Below are positions 21,024-29,882 of a stretch of DNA of 64,000 bases, piece after piece. The DNA comes from Leptospiraceae bacterium. GTDB taxonomy: Bacteria > Spirochaetota > Leptospiria > Leptospirales > Leptonemataceae. The notes below the pieces were generated by a model. The model had not been told where the DNA came from, made no database searches, and saw only the letters and a program-made list of their open reading frames with translations. The position numbers were made by a program, and so were the translations under genes. Within the stretch, counting starts at the first letter, position 1. The number at the start of each line of letters is the position of its first letter. The stretch spans positions 124,001 through 188,000 of the forward strand of contig BPKM01000004.1 of assembly GCA_026005135.1 (NCBI GenBank). Reading direction: 5' to 3'.

Positions 21024-22499
21024 TTATACAGTTTTTAACATGGAATTTAAACGATAAAAATATTTTTTATCTATTTCACCTTTATAATTTTTATAAAATT
21101 GATTATCTTTTATGAAAATAACTTCAAAAGAATTCATAATATGATTATCATTAAAATATTTTTTAATAATTGAAAAAATTTCATTCTGTAATATCATAAG
21201 ACGATCATCAACAAATATTTTTATTTTGTAATCTCTATCAGATAAGATAACAATATTTTCTATAAAGAAATAGTATTTTAAAATTTCTTCTAATTCATAG
21301 GGATTAAACCATTTTTGAAAATCGATAGAAATAAAATATCTTTTTCTTCCCTGAAAATAAAATTTATCATTTTTCTGTAATATAATATCTCCAGTATTTA
21401 ACCAGAAATCATCATGATAAATACAATAATGATTATATTTTATCTTACATTTACATAAAATATCTGATTTTAAAACCAGTTCATTATTATTATAAAAGTC
21501 TATATTCAAATTATCAAAAAAATATCTTCCTATATAGTTTCTTTCTATTTCTCCAGGCTCTCCCATAAAAATGAAACCACCCTCTAAAAGAAAATAACCT
21601 ATACGAAAATCAGTATTTTTTAAATCTTCTATTATTTTAAAAGGTATAACAGAGCCTGTTAATATAGCAAAAGAAATATTTTTAAATAATTTTAATTCAT
21701 TTCGAGAAAAATCTTTTATCATAGAAGGATATAAAACAATCATATCAACAAGATTCTGAGAAAGAAATTCTTTTAAATAAAAAGAATTAGAATAATCTTC
21801 CTGATATCTAAAAATTAATCTTAATGGCTTAAACATAGATATTAATAATTCCATCCATATTCCTATTGCCATATACCAGGGATGATAAGAAAATACATAT
21901 TGATAACTTTTAATAAATCTATCATATCGAATTAAATTTTTAAGAATTTGTTCTTTAGAAAATCCTATCCATTCTTTTTCTTTTGTAATTTCAGAAGAGG
22001 AATAAAATAATTGTAATTCAGAACTGGTTATTCCATTGTTTAAATAATATAAATAAATTGTTTCATCATCAATTTGAATTTCTTTAATAAATTGATATAA
22101 ATGTTGTTCTGCCTCGTCAGTTTTACGAGATAAAAATAACCATTTAGGAGTAATATGTTGTAAACCTTTTAAATTAGAATCTCCCATAAATATTACATAA
22201 CTTTCTGTTAATGATAATAAAAGTGATAAATAAGATAACAAATTTTTGGAACTTTCTAAATAAATAGAATCATATTTTTGTATGCCTGATTTTTCTAATT
22301 CTCTTTTTAAAACCTGTAAATAAAGATAAATTTGATGTCCTGTATAACTTTTTACTTCTTTTTCTGTTATTTTATATATCAATACATTATGATTATTATA
22401 AAAATTTTCAATTAAAATTTTTTTCCAGGGATTAGAAAAAAACATCGATGATTGTATATCATCCATTATATTGAATTGAGAATAACTAAGCATATTCAT
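21024..22499 (-). CDS. AMP-binding (acyl-CoA synthetase-like) enzyme with a degenerate ATP loop
   Basis: This 491-residue protein of the ANL adenylate-forming superfamily carries the late motifs clearly: WLNTGDIIL followed by DKFYFQGRKRYFI (motif TGD...GR.K) and the C-terminal WFNPYELEEIL. The normal ATP-binding loop (TSGSTGxPK) appears only as FYSSSEITKEKEWIGFSKEQI, missing the glycines. So it may be a distant fatty-acid or aryl-CoA ligase relative, or one with reduced or changed catalysis. There is no signal peptide. It is divergent from the DUF4236 gene over 100 bases. Confidence 0.7.
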   Translation of the reverse strand: MNMLSYSQFNIMDDIQSSMFFSNPWKKILIENFYNNHNVLIYKITEKEVKSYTGHQIYLYLQVLKRELEKSGIQKYDSIYLESSKNLLSYLSLLLSLTESYVIFMGDSNLKGLQHITPKWLFLSRKTDEAEQHLYQFIKEIQIDDETIYLYYLNNGITSSELQLFYSSSEITKEKEWIGFSKEQILKNLIRYDRFIKSYQYVFSYHPWYMAIGIWMELLISMFKPLRLIFRYQEDYSNSFYLKEFLSQNLVDMIVLYPSMIKDFSRNELKLFKNISFAILTGSVIPFKIIEDLKNTDFRIGYFLLEGGFIFMGEPGEIERNYIGRYFFDNLNIDFYNNNELVLKSDILCKCKIKYNHYCIYHDDFWLNTGDIILQKNDKFYFQGRKRYFISIDFQKWFNPYELEEILKYYFFIENIVILSDRDYKIKIFVDDRLMILQNEIFSIIKKYFNDNHIMNSFEVIFIKDNQFYKNYKGEIDKKYFYRLNSMLKTV

Positions 22500-22562
22500 T
22501 TTTTAATATAATAAAATTTATTTTAAATAGTAACAAAAAATTTATATTAATAGATAAATATG

Positions 22563-22591
22563 TTGACATAAATTTTATTTTCTTTTATAAT
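22563..22591 (+). promoter_or_regulatory. Consensus sigma-70 promoter, leaderless arrangement
   Basis: TTGACA (22563-22568) and TATAAT (22586-22591) are both perfect and separated by 17 bases. The -10 box ends only eight bases before ATG 22600, so transcription should begin at or within two bases of the start codon. There is no Shine-Dalgarno sequence. Confidence 0.8.
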
Positions 22592-22599
22592 AAGTTATT

Positions 22600-23550
22600 A
22601 TGGGTTTTCGATTTCACAAAAGAATTAAAATTTTCCCCGGTGTAACATTAAATCTTGGTAAAAAAAGTGCTTCTATAAGTATTGGAACAAGAGGTGCTAA
22701 ATTTACCATAGGTCCTGGAAGAAAACATGTTACGGTAGGTCTACCTGGAACTGGATTATTTTATACAGAAAAATTAGATAAAAAAAAGAAATCAAAATCA
22801 AAACAATCTCTTTTTTCAAAGAAAGAAAGTCAGATTTTTTCCTCAGGACCTTTTTCCGAGAAAAATAACTTTTTTCTAAAAGGAATCAATGCCTATAATA
22901 AAGGAAATTTAAATAAAGCCTTAGAATATTTTAATCAAGATGCAAGTATAGATGCACAATTCTTTATGGGATTAATCTATATTAGAAAAAATGAAATAGA
23001 TAAAGCAATAGAAATCTTCGAGAAAGTTATACGTAATAAAAATAAAATTGGACAAACATTACAAAAGATGAACCTTAATCCTATTATACATTTTTCTATA
23101 ACAAAAGAAATTATTATTCAAACAACTTTATCTTTAATTACTGCTTATTTAATATTAACAGAATTATATCAATCAAAAGAGGATTTACAAAAAGCCTTTC
23201 ATTATTTACAAAAAGCATACGAAATAGAACCTACGAATCCATTTATTCTATTAAGTTTTATAGAATTAATGTATGATTACTCTTTAAAATATCAAAAACC
23301 AGAATTATTAAGAAAAATTATTAATCTTTCTGAAAATATCTCTCCTGATAATTTTATTGTTGCTGGAATCTTATTTTATCGAGCTTTAACCTTAGAATTA
23401 TTAAACCGTAATCAAGAAGCTTTAGAGATACTTAATACATTATTAGAAAACAAAGATATTATAAGCAAAGAATTGATTCAAGCAATCAAACAAGAAAAAA
23501 ATAAAATCTTATTACAAAATAATAAGATTTCTTTTAAAGAATTATTTTGA
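22600..23550 (+). CDS. DUF4236 and TPR-repeat protein
   Basis: This is a 316-residue protein. The first ~57 residues (MGFRFHKRIKIFPGVTLNLG through GLPGTGLFYTE) are a DUF4236 domain, a small glycine-rich beta module of unknown function found at the N-terminus of many bacterial proteins. After a lysine/serine-rich linker the rest is alpha-helical with TPR-like units (AYNKGNLNKALEYFNQD, AFHYLQKAYEIEPTNPF, AGILFYRALTLELLNRNQEALEIL). This suggests a protein-binding scaffold. There is no signal peptide or membrane segment. It is driven by the consensus promoter at 22563-22591. Confidence 0.8.
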   Translation: MGFRFHKRIKIFPGVTLNLGKKSASISIGTRGAKFTIGPGRKHVTVGLPGTGLFYTEKLDKKKKSKSKQSLFSKKESQIFSSGPFSEKNNFFLKGINAYNKGNLNKALEYFNQDASIDAQFFMGLIYIRKNEIDKAIEIFEKVIRNKNKIGQTLQKMNLNPIIHFSITKEIIIQTTLSLITAYLILTELYQSKEDLQKAFHYLQKAYEIEPTNPFILLSFIELMYDYSLKYQKPELLRKIINLSENISPDNFIVAGILFYRALTLELLNRNQEALEILNTLLENKDIISKELIQAIKQEKNKILLQNNKISFKELF

Positions 23551-24222
23551 TTTTCTTTTTAAAGACGAAGAAATACAAATATGTTTTAAACAACATTCTT
23601 CGCACATACGCTTTCTTGCTGTACAAACAGAACGTCCTATAAAAATCAAATATAAAGAAAAGTTAATCCAATATTTTTGTGGCAAAATGTTCATTAAATC
23701 TTTTTCTATCTTTTCTGGATTAGTTTGATGTGTTAGTCCAAGAACTTTTGCTAACCTTTTTACATGTGTATCTACTACAATTCCAGAGGGAATACGATAT
23801 AATTCCTGTAAAATTACATTCGCTGTTTTTCTTCCTACACCAGGTAATTTTAATAATTCTTCTATATTTTGGGGTATTGTTTTATTATATTTTTCTATTA
23901 ATGTTTTGCAAAAAGCTTTTATATTTTTTGCTTTATTTTTATAAAAACCTGTGGAATAGATTACCTTTTCTATTTCTTCTATTGGTGCATTCGCCAGACT
24001 TTCTATTGTTGGGAATTTTTTAAATAATTCTGGTGTAACTTTATTAACCTGTTCATCAGTACATTGAGCAGAAAGAATTACAGCAATACAAAATTGGTAA
24101 GGCTCTTTATATTTTAAGGGACTACGTACCTCCCCAAATTCTTTTTCTAACTGCTTATATATTATTTTTATATATTCCTGTATATCTTCTTTATTTTCTT
24201 GATTTTTATATCCATGATTCAT
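23542..24222 (-). CDS. nth: Endonuclease III
   Basis: This 226-residue DNA glycosylase/AP lyase removes oxidised pyrimidines in base excision repair. The helix-hairpin-helix LPGVGRKTA carries the catalytic lysine K132, the catalytic aspartate is D151 in VVDTHVKR, and the iron-sulphur loop has cysteines 200, 207, 210 and 216 with the classical C-x6-C-x2-C-x5-C spacing. The 3' end overlaps the DUF4236 gene by nine bases. It lies 33 bases downstream of rpmB on the same strand. Confidence 0.97.
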   Translation of the reverse strand: MNHGYKNQENKEDIQEYIKIIYKQLEKEFGEVRSPLKYKEPYQFCIAVILSAQCTDEQVNKVTPELFKKFPTIESLANAPIEEIEKVIYSTGFYKNKAKNIKAFCKTLIEKYNKTIPQNIEELLKLPGVGRKTANVILQELYRIPSGIVVDTHVKRLAKVLGLTHQTNPEKIEKDLMNILPQKYWINFSLYLIFIGRSVCTARKRMCEECCLKHICISSSLKRKSK

Positions 24223-24255
24223 TCAAAAATGTAATATTGGAATAATTTTTAAATA

Positions 24256-24507
24256 TCAGGCACTTTTATTTTTTAAAATAGATAAATCCTGACCATATTT
24301 TTTCATTAATGCTTTTACACCTTTTTTATTTAAGGATTTTAACATTCTTGCAGATACTTTTAATGTTACATATCGATTTTCATCGGGTAAATAAATTTTC
24401 TTTTTAAATAAATTTACTTTAAATTTTCTTTTTGTTTTTTTATGAGAGTGAGAAATTGTATTACCAGTCTGAGTTCTTTTTCCTGAAATATCACATTTTC
24501 TTGCCAT
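24256..24507 (-). CDS. rpmB: 50S ribosomal protein L28
   Basis: This 83-residue protein begins MARKCDISGKRTQTGN and has the basic HSHKKTKRKFKVNL segment and the KVSARMLKSLNKKGV region of bacterial L28. It is a component of the large ribosomal subunit. rpmG, its frequent neighbour, is absent. It starts at ATG 24507 without a Shine-Dalgarno sequence and is divergent from the 24583 gene across a palindrome. Confidence 0.97.
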   Translation of the reverse strand: MARKCDISGKRTQTGNTISHSHKKTKRKFKVNLFKKKIYLPDENRYVTLKVSARMLKSLNKKGVKALMKKYGQDLSILKNKSA

Positions 24508-24536
24508 ATAACCAGAAATTTTTTTTTCTAAGCTAC

Positions 24537-24552
24537 GTCAATTCGAATTGAC
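24537..24552. promoter_or_regulatory. Perfect 16-bp palindrome between divergent genes
   Basis: GTCAATTCGAATTGAC is a perfect palindrome centred between the rpmB start and the 24583 start. Its right arm forms the -35 box TTGACA (24548-24553) of the plus-strand gene, with a CATAAT -10 candidate at 24573-24578 (19-base spacing). Its left arm reads TTGACG towards rpmB, though no -10 stands at the usual distance. It could be an operator or simply two facing -35 boxes. Confidence 0.5.
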
Positions 24553-24582
24553 AAAATAAACATAAAATTTAGCATAATAATT

Positions 24583-25437
24583 ATGTCCTTATATATTTCC
24601 GATGTTTTTCCTTACCTTAGTAAGGAATGTCAGAAAAAATTAGAACTTCAATTAGGTATTGTTTTACGTAATTCCTCTAAAAAAGAGGATATAAAATCCA
24701 ACATTATCCATATTTTTAAAACTTCCTATATTGACAAGATAAAAAATATATTAACTTCTAAAAAAAATCATATCATTAAACAAATGTTTTTAGAAGGGGG
24801 ATTTATTGAACAAGCAGAAATTCCTACACCTATTTCTGATTTTCCCCTGATTGAATTAAATGACTATTATTATTTACCATTAGAAATGTACGAAGCTATC
24901 CTCTATGAAAAATTTTTACAAGAACATTGCTTTATATTAGGGCTTTTAAATTTATTACCAGAAAAAGAATTAAAATACTGGAAAAATTGGTTAGAAAAAG
25001 AGACACAAATTCCCTATAAATCTCCCCATCCAATAAAAAAATATAAACTTCCTTTTTATTTTTATATTATACTAAGTCCACTTCTATTAAATTCTATACA
25101 AATAATCAAAAAGAATGAATATTCTCTTGATGAATGTTTTTCTATATTGTTAGATCAACATCCTTTAAACCTTTTAAATGAATGTTTTAGTTTTTATCAG
25201 GCATTACAAAAATTATATTATAGTAAGAATAATATGCTAATTAAGTTTGAAAATGAAAATATTTCAATTAAAAATTTTCTTTTATTTTTTCTATCTGGAA
25301 AACTTATGCCAGTATTTAAGAATAATCAAATTGAAAAAATTGTTTTAACGAAAGAACTAAGAGACTGGGAAATTTCCTCGCAGGAACAAAGCAGAAATTC
25401 CTTAGAGAAAATTATATATGTAAATTTTAAAAGATAA
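24583..25437 (+). CDS. Hypothetical protein
   Basis: I do not recognise this 284-residue protein. It is mostly helical by composition, rich in Lys, Leu and Tyr, and has no signal peptide, no clear membrane span and no known catalytic motif. A proline-rich stretch (EIPTPISDFPLIELNDYYYLP) lies near residue 80. The start has a promoter-like TTGACA 35 bases upstream and no Shine-Dalgarno sequence. It is convergent with ribF, with a single base between stop codons. The steady codon use and exact packing between neighbours argue that it is a real gene. Confidence 0.65.
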   Translation: MSLYISDVFPYLSKECQKKLELQLGIVLRNSSKKEDIKSNIIHIFKTSYIDKIKNILTSKKNHIIKQMFLEGGFIEQAEIPTPISDFPLIELNDYYYLPLEMYEAILYEKFLQEHCFILGLLNLLPEKELKYWKNWLEKETQIPYKSPHPIKKYKLPFYFYIILSPLLLNSIQIIKKNEYSLDECFSILLDQHPLNLLNECFSFYQALQKLYYSKNNMLIKFENENISIKNFLLFFLSGKLMPVFKNNQIEKIVLTKELRDWEISSQEQSRNSLEKIIYVNFKR

Positions 25438-25438
25438 A

Positions 25439-26377
25439 TTAATAGCACTTTTCACATGGTGGTAAAAGCATTGTTTTTTCTTTATCTTTTTGGAGTTGTT
25501 CTTTTAATTCTTCTATTCCAGAAAATTTTTTTTCGTCTCGCAATCTATCAACAAAATGAAATTTAATTTGTTCTCCATAAATCATTTTATCGAAATCAAG
25601 AATATGAGCTTCCACACTTAATAATTGATTATTAAAAGTAGGATTATATCCTATATTTATCATTGCTTTATAATAGATTCCACCATATTCGCAATAACCT
25701 CTATATACCCCTATTTTAGGTATAACTTTCGTAGTTGGTATATCTAAATTTGCAGTAGGAAATCCTATTGTTCTACCTCTCTGAAAACCTTTTACAACTG
25801 TACCTGTAATAAAAAAATATTTTCCTAAGAGTTGATTCGCTTTTTCTATTTCCCCTTTCTTTAGAAGTTCCCTTATTCTAGAACTGGATACAACTTCCCC
25901 TTCATATAAGACTGGTTCTATTCTTTCCACAATGAAATTATATTTTTTAGACTTTTCTAATAAAAATTGATAATTTCCTTCTCTATTTTTTCCAAAACAT
26001 TGATCATAACCAATAACAATAAATTTAGCCTTTAATTTATCAATCAATATTTTTTTTAAATAATCTTCAGCAGTTGTATTAGCTAATTCTTTTGTAAATT
26101 CCAAAAAAACAACAACATCGATATCATATTTTTGTAATAATGCCAGTTTTTCTTCGTAAGTAAATATTTCTGTACCATATTCTTCTTTTATTTTACCTAA
26201 AACAAGATCAGGATGTGGATGATATGTAACTAAAACCCGTTTATAAGAATCTTTTTGTATTTGAATTTTTTTTAGTAATGCTTGATGTCCTAAATGAATA
26301 CCATCAAAAACACCGAGTGTTAAACTAGCATATTCCCAATCTGCTTTAAAAGTTTCTATATTATGTACAATTTGCAT
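25439..26377 (-). CDS. ribF: Bifunctional riboflavin kinase/FAD synthetase
   Basis: This 312-residue enzyme makes FMN and FAD from riboflavin. The N-terminal nucleotidyltransferase domain has GVFDGIHLGHQALL with the HLGH-type motif and VSSSRIRELLKKGEIEKAN. The C-terminal kinase domain has FQRGRTIGFPTANLD, which binds ATP and Mg. The length is as expected. It ends in CEKCY, an unusual cysteine pair. It is the last gene of a long minus-strand run and is separated from bcp by three bases. Confidence 0.96.
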   Translation of the reverse strand: MQIVHNIETFKADWEYASLTLGVFDGIHLGHQALLKKIQIQKDSYKRVLVTYHPHPDLVLGKIKEEYGTEIFTYEEKLALLQKYDIDVVVFLEFTKELANTTAEDYLKKILIDKLKAKFIVIGYDQCFGKNREGNYQFLLEKSKKYNFIVERIEPVLYEGEVVSSSRIRELLKKGEIEKANQLLGKYFFITGTVVKGFQRGRTIGFPTANLDIPTTKVIPKIGVYRGYCEYGGIYYKAMINIGYNPTFNNQLLSVEAHILDFDKMIYGEQIKFHFVDRLRDEKKFSGIEELKEQLQKDKEKTMLLPPCEKCY

Positions 26378-26380
26378 ACT

Positions 26381-26845
26381 TTAAATCTTATTTTCCTGCT
26401 TTAATTTTTTTATAACTTCTATTAGTTCCTCTTTTGTTCTTCGAAATAAAGACAATGTTTCTTTATGATACCATAATAACTCTTTATTTCTTCCAATTAG
26501 AAAAACAGCTCGATTGATTGTTCCTAATAATGTTTTACAACCAAACATTTGTGCTACTTTTCCTTCAGGATCACTTAATAATCGAAAAGGTAAATTATGT
26601 TTCTTTTTAAATTTTTTATGAGATTCAACACTATCTTTACTTATACCAATAACCTCAATACCAAGATCTCGAAAAACATCAATACCATCACGATAATCAC
26701 ATAATTGTGCTGTACAAACAGGTGTATCGTCACCAGGGTAAAATACAATTAATAAGGGTTCTTTTACGTCATATAAACGAAAGGTATTTCCCTCATCATC
26801 TATTAATTCAAAATCTGGCACTTTCTGGTTTAATTCTATTTTCAT
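26381..26845 (-). CDS. bcp: Peroxiredoxin, BCP/PrxQ type
   Basis: This 154-residue thiol peroxidase reduces hydrogen peroxide and organic hydroperoxides. The peroxidatic site is TPVCTAQLCDYRD with C44 and the resolving C49 five residues later, the PrxQ/BCP pattern. FYPGDDTPVCT and IGISKDSVESHKKF are family hallmarks. A GAGG Shine-Dalgarno-like sequence precedes the ATG. It probably forms an operon with ribF and the upstream GGDEF gene (48 bases). Confidence 0.94.
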   Translation of the reverse strand: MKIELNQKVPDFELIDDEGNTFRLYDVKEPLLIVFYPGDDTPVCTAQLCDYRDGIDVFRDLGIEVIGISKDSVESHKKFKKKHNLPFRLLSDPEGKVAQMFGCKTLLGTINRAVFLIGRNKELLWYHKETLSLFRRTKEELIEVIKKLKQENKI

Positions 26846-26893
26846 CTTTTTCCTCTTTAAGATATTTTAAATCTATTAATTTTAATAGAAAAA

Positions 26894-29296
26894 TTATTTT
26901 GCGATATTTTTATGTAAAATACTTTTTAATTCATCAAAACGAAAAGGATTAACTTTATTTTTGTAATAATTATAGTTATATTGATTTAAAAAAGAAAGAT
27001 CTTCTTCTGAACCTGCTTCCAATAATACTGGCAGCTTAAATACAGTCATATTTTCTAGAAAAATTTTTAATTTGATTTGTTCTTCTTCGGAAAATTTATA
27101 AAGATTCTTTCGTATTTCGGGTTTAATGGCAAAGATATTATCCATAGGAATATTTTTAAAAGAAAATAATGGGTTATAAATAGATTGTTTTATTACTACT
27201 TTTACAGGATTCTTAAATAAATATTTTAAATAAGTACTATGATATTGTATTAAATGTTGCATTTCTCTATCTATTAACTCCATAATAATATTAGAATTCC
27301 ATTGTAAAAATTTCTGTAATATATTCTTTTGTAAAATTATCTTTGATGAAAATCTAAAATAGAAAGATATATTTTGATTTACTAACTCTTTTATAAAAGA
27401 AGAATTATGATTGAATTCTTCTAATAATTTATCAAGAAATAATTTTTCTTTTTCTTCATTGCTTTCTAAATATAAGGATAAAAATGTATCGTTATTTTTA
27501 ATATTTTTAAACTGTTCTTTAATTAAAGCAATAGGTTGTATCGCAACTAATTGATTGTTTTGATTCAAAATATTATAAAAATATATTTCTAATATATCTT
27601 TGTAATTTTGATTTAATGTTTCTCTAAATAAACTATATTGATTTAAGGCTTCGGAATAAAAACGATAACGATTCCCTCCTCCTTTCTTAGCTTCGTACAT
27701 TTTCTTATCTGCAATTTGTATCAATTTTGATAAGATTTCATCTTCCTGTAATTTTAAACTATCCTGATAATTTAATAAAAAATCATCAGGAAAAATTGCA
27801 ACACCTATTGATAAAGAAAGATAAATTTTATAATCATTATAAATAAAAGGTACTTTTGTAATATTTAGAATTTTTTCCAATACAGGTATAAGAGAATGGG
27901 TATTTTCTAATTGATTGATTATAATACAAAATTCATCTCCCGCATATCGAAATATTGAATCTGTTTTTCTTAAGGATTGTTGTAATTGATATGCAAAAAA
28001 TTGTAAAACCTTATCACCAATTAAATGTCCATAATTATCATTTATTTTTTTAAAATTATCTAAATCAATAAAGATCAAGGCAAATCGCGTAGAATTTCGT
28101 TTTGATTGATAGATTTCTTTTTTTAAAACCTCATTAAAATAACGTCTATTGGGTAATTCAGTTAATTCATCATAATGGGCAAGATAAAATAAATATTCTT
28201 CTTGCTTTAATTTTTGATTTAAATCTGTAATTATTCCCATATAATAGGTTTTATTTTTGTTTTGATCATAAATCTTATTCATATAAACCCAATCAGTTCG
28301 CTCATTACCATCTTTTGTAACTAAATATATTTTTCCTTCATAGAATCCATTTTGTTCTACTTCTCTCCAGATTTGAATATAAAATCGATAAGGTAAACGA
28401 GAACTTCTTAATATTTTTACATTTTTACCAATAAGTTCATTTTCGTTATATTGAAATTGCTTTAAAAACATTGGATTTACAAAGATAAATTCTCTTTTTT
28501 CATTAAGTATAAAAACTCCTTCCATCATTTTATTCATTATTTCTATTATAAAAGAGAACTTTTCGACTTGAATAGACTTAGATTTTGTAATATTCCATTT
28601 CTCTGGATAAAAAATAATTTGTAGAGAGTCTTTTTCTAAATATAATAATTCAATTTTTATTTTAAAAGATTGTATTTCTATATAACCTTCGTATTTTTCC
28701 TGGAAATCTTGATTAAATTCTTTTATTATAAGATTTAAGTCGGGGAAAATTTCTGCTATATCTGATGGTATATTTTCTATGGAAAATACATCTTTTATAA
28801 ACTCTTTAAAAGTATTATTATAATATAAAATCCTATTTCGAAATAAAATAACTGCAGGTTGTGGTATAAATTCTAATATTCGTTTATAAGAATGCTTTTT
28901 TATTTTTATATCTAAATAATTTTTTAAAGCATTTTCCATTAAAACTTCTAATTCAGAAAACTGAAATGGTTTGAATAATAACCCATAAAAAGGAATATTT
29001 TTATTTCTATTATGGATTAATTGTTTAATTTCATCTTCGTTTTTTCCCGTAATATATATTACAGGTAGATCATAATGAATTTGAATATATTCTCCAAATT
29101 GAAATCCTTCAGAAATAGTATTTAATTCAATATCCAATAATATTATATGTATCTTATTCTCTTTTAATATTTTTTCTGCCATTTCTTTATCATAGGTTAC
29201 AAAGATATTATCATAGCCATTTTTAGAGAATAATTCTTTTACATATAAAATAAAACTTGGGCTATCATCTACTATTAGTATATTAATATTCTTCAT
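26894..29296 (-). CDS. Response regulator with PAS, GGDEF and degenerate EAL-like domains
   Basis: This is an 800-residue signalling protein. Residues 1-120 are a receiver domain with acidic D10/D11 and phospho-acceptor D55 (LLDIEL). Two PAS-like regions follow (about 130-240 and 245-370); the second has FIFVNPMFLKQFQYNENELIGK. The GGDEF domain (about 380-550) has RYAGDEFCIII at the active site and RKTD, an RxxD inhibitory site, five residues before it, so it is probably an active diguanylate cyclase. The last ~230 residues follow an EAL outline but have LVAIQPIALI instead of EAL and KNKVNPFRF instead of QGYxFxxP, so phosphodiesterase activity is unlikely. It starts three bases after thpR. 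Confidence 0.88.
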   Translation of the reverse strand: MKNINILIVDDSPSFILYVKELFSKNGYDNIFVTYDKEMAEKILKENKIHIILLDIELNTISEGFQFGEYIQIHYDLPVIYITGKNEDEIKQLIHNRNKNIPFYGLLFKPFQFSELEVLMENALKNYLDIKIKKHSYKRILEFIPQPAVILFRNRILYYNNTFKEFIKDVFSIENIPSDIAEIFPDLNLIIKEFNQDFQEKYEGYIEIQSFKIKIELLYLEKDSLQIIFYPEKWNITKSKSIQVEKFSFIIEIMNKMMEGVFILNEKREFIFVNPMFLKQFQYNENELIGKNVKILRSSRLPYRFYIQIWREVEQNGFYEGKIYLVTKDGNERTDWVYMNKIYDQNKNKTYYMGIITDLNQKLKQEEYLFYLAHYDELTELPNRRYFNEVLKKEIYQSKRNSTRFALIFIDLDNFKKINDNYGHLIGDKVLQFFAYQLQQSLRKTDSIFRYAGDEFCIIINQLENTHSLIPVLEKILNITKVPFIYNDYKIYLSLSIGVAIFPDDFLLNYQDSLKLQEDEILSKLIQIADKKMYEAKKGGGNRYRFYSEALNQYSLFRETLNQNYKDILEIYFYNILNQNNQLVAIQPIALIKEQFKNIKNNDTFLSLYLESNEEKEKLFLDKLLEEFNHNSSFIKELVNQNISFYFRFSSKIILQKNILQKFLQWNSNIIMELIDREMQHLIQYHSTYLKYLFKNPVKVVIKQSIYNPLFSFKNIPMDNIFAIKPEIRKNLYKFSEEEQIKLKIFLENMTVFKLPVLLEAGSEEDLSFLNQYNYNYYKNKVNPFRFDELKSILHKNIAK

Positions 29297-29299
29297 AAT

Positions 29300-29857
29300 T
29301 TAATCCAGCTTATATATTTCTTCTCTGGTATAAATAGCACCTTCTGGTTTTAAAATACTTGAAAATAATATAAATGAATCTACTTTAAATTCCATTGTAG
29401 AAAAATTTTCAAATGTTAATAAATAATCATTTAATTTTCTTTGATTTACCTGATTCATTCTCGCAATAGTTACATGAGGTAGAAATTTTTCTTTATCTTT
29501 AAGTATTAAATTATTAAATTGACTTTTTTCTTTTTGAATTATTTTCAATATATTATTTCTTAAATTTATTATTACTTCTTCTGGTTCTGCTTTTAACCAT
29601 AATATTTTTTGTTTTTTAAAAAACACCTTTGGTTCTTTTAATACCATATAAAAAGATTTCCCTTTAACTGTTGATAATATATGACGTAAAATTTTAAATT
29701 CCTCAAAAGAAAGTTCTCCTAAAAATTGTAAGGTTAAATGTAAATTTTCTTTTTTTACCCATTTCGCTGTTGGTATTCCAATCTGACATCGTTCTACTTC
29801 TAATTGAACTGAATCTGGTAAATCAATAGCAATAAATAAACGTTTTCGATCACTCAT
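29300..29857 (-). CDS. thpR: RNA 2',3'-cyclic phosphodiesterase (LigT/ThpR)
   Basis: This 185-residue 2H phosphoesterase has both catalytic HxTx motifs, LHLTLQFLG in the N-terminal half and LPHVTIAR in the C-terminal half. It also shows the family start KRLFIAIDLP. The family opens 2',3'-cyclic phosphates on RNA ends; the biological substrate is uncertain. It has a complete, normal length. It lies 25 bases after ispD and three bases before the GGDEF gene, in the same transcription unit. Confidence 0.92.
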   Translation of the reverse strand: MSDRKRLFIAIDLPDSVQLEVERCQIGIPTAKWVKKENLHLTLQFLGELSFEEFKILRHILSTVKGKSFYMVLKEPKVFFKKQKILWLKAEPEEVIINLRNNILKIIQKEKSQFNNLILKDKEKFLPHVTIARMNQVNQRKLNDYLLTFENFSTMEFKVDSFILFSSILKPEGAIYTREEIYKLD

Positions 29858-29882
29858 ATAAGTATTATTAAAGTATTATAAT

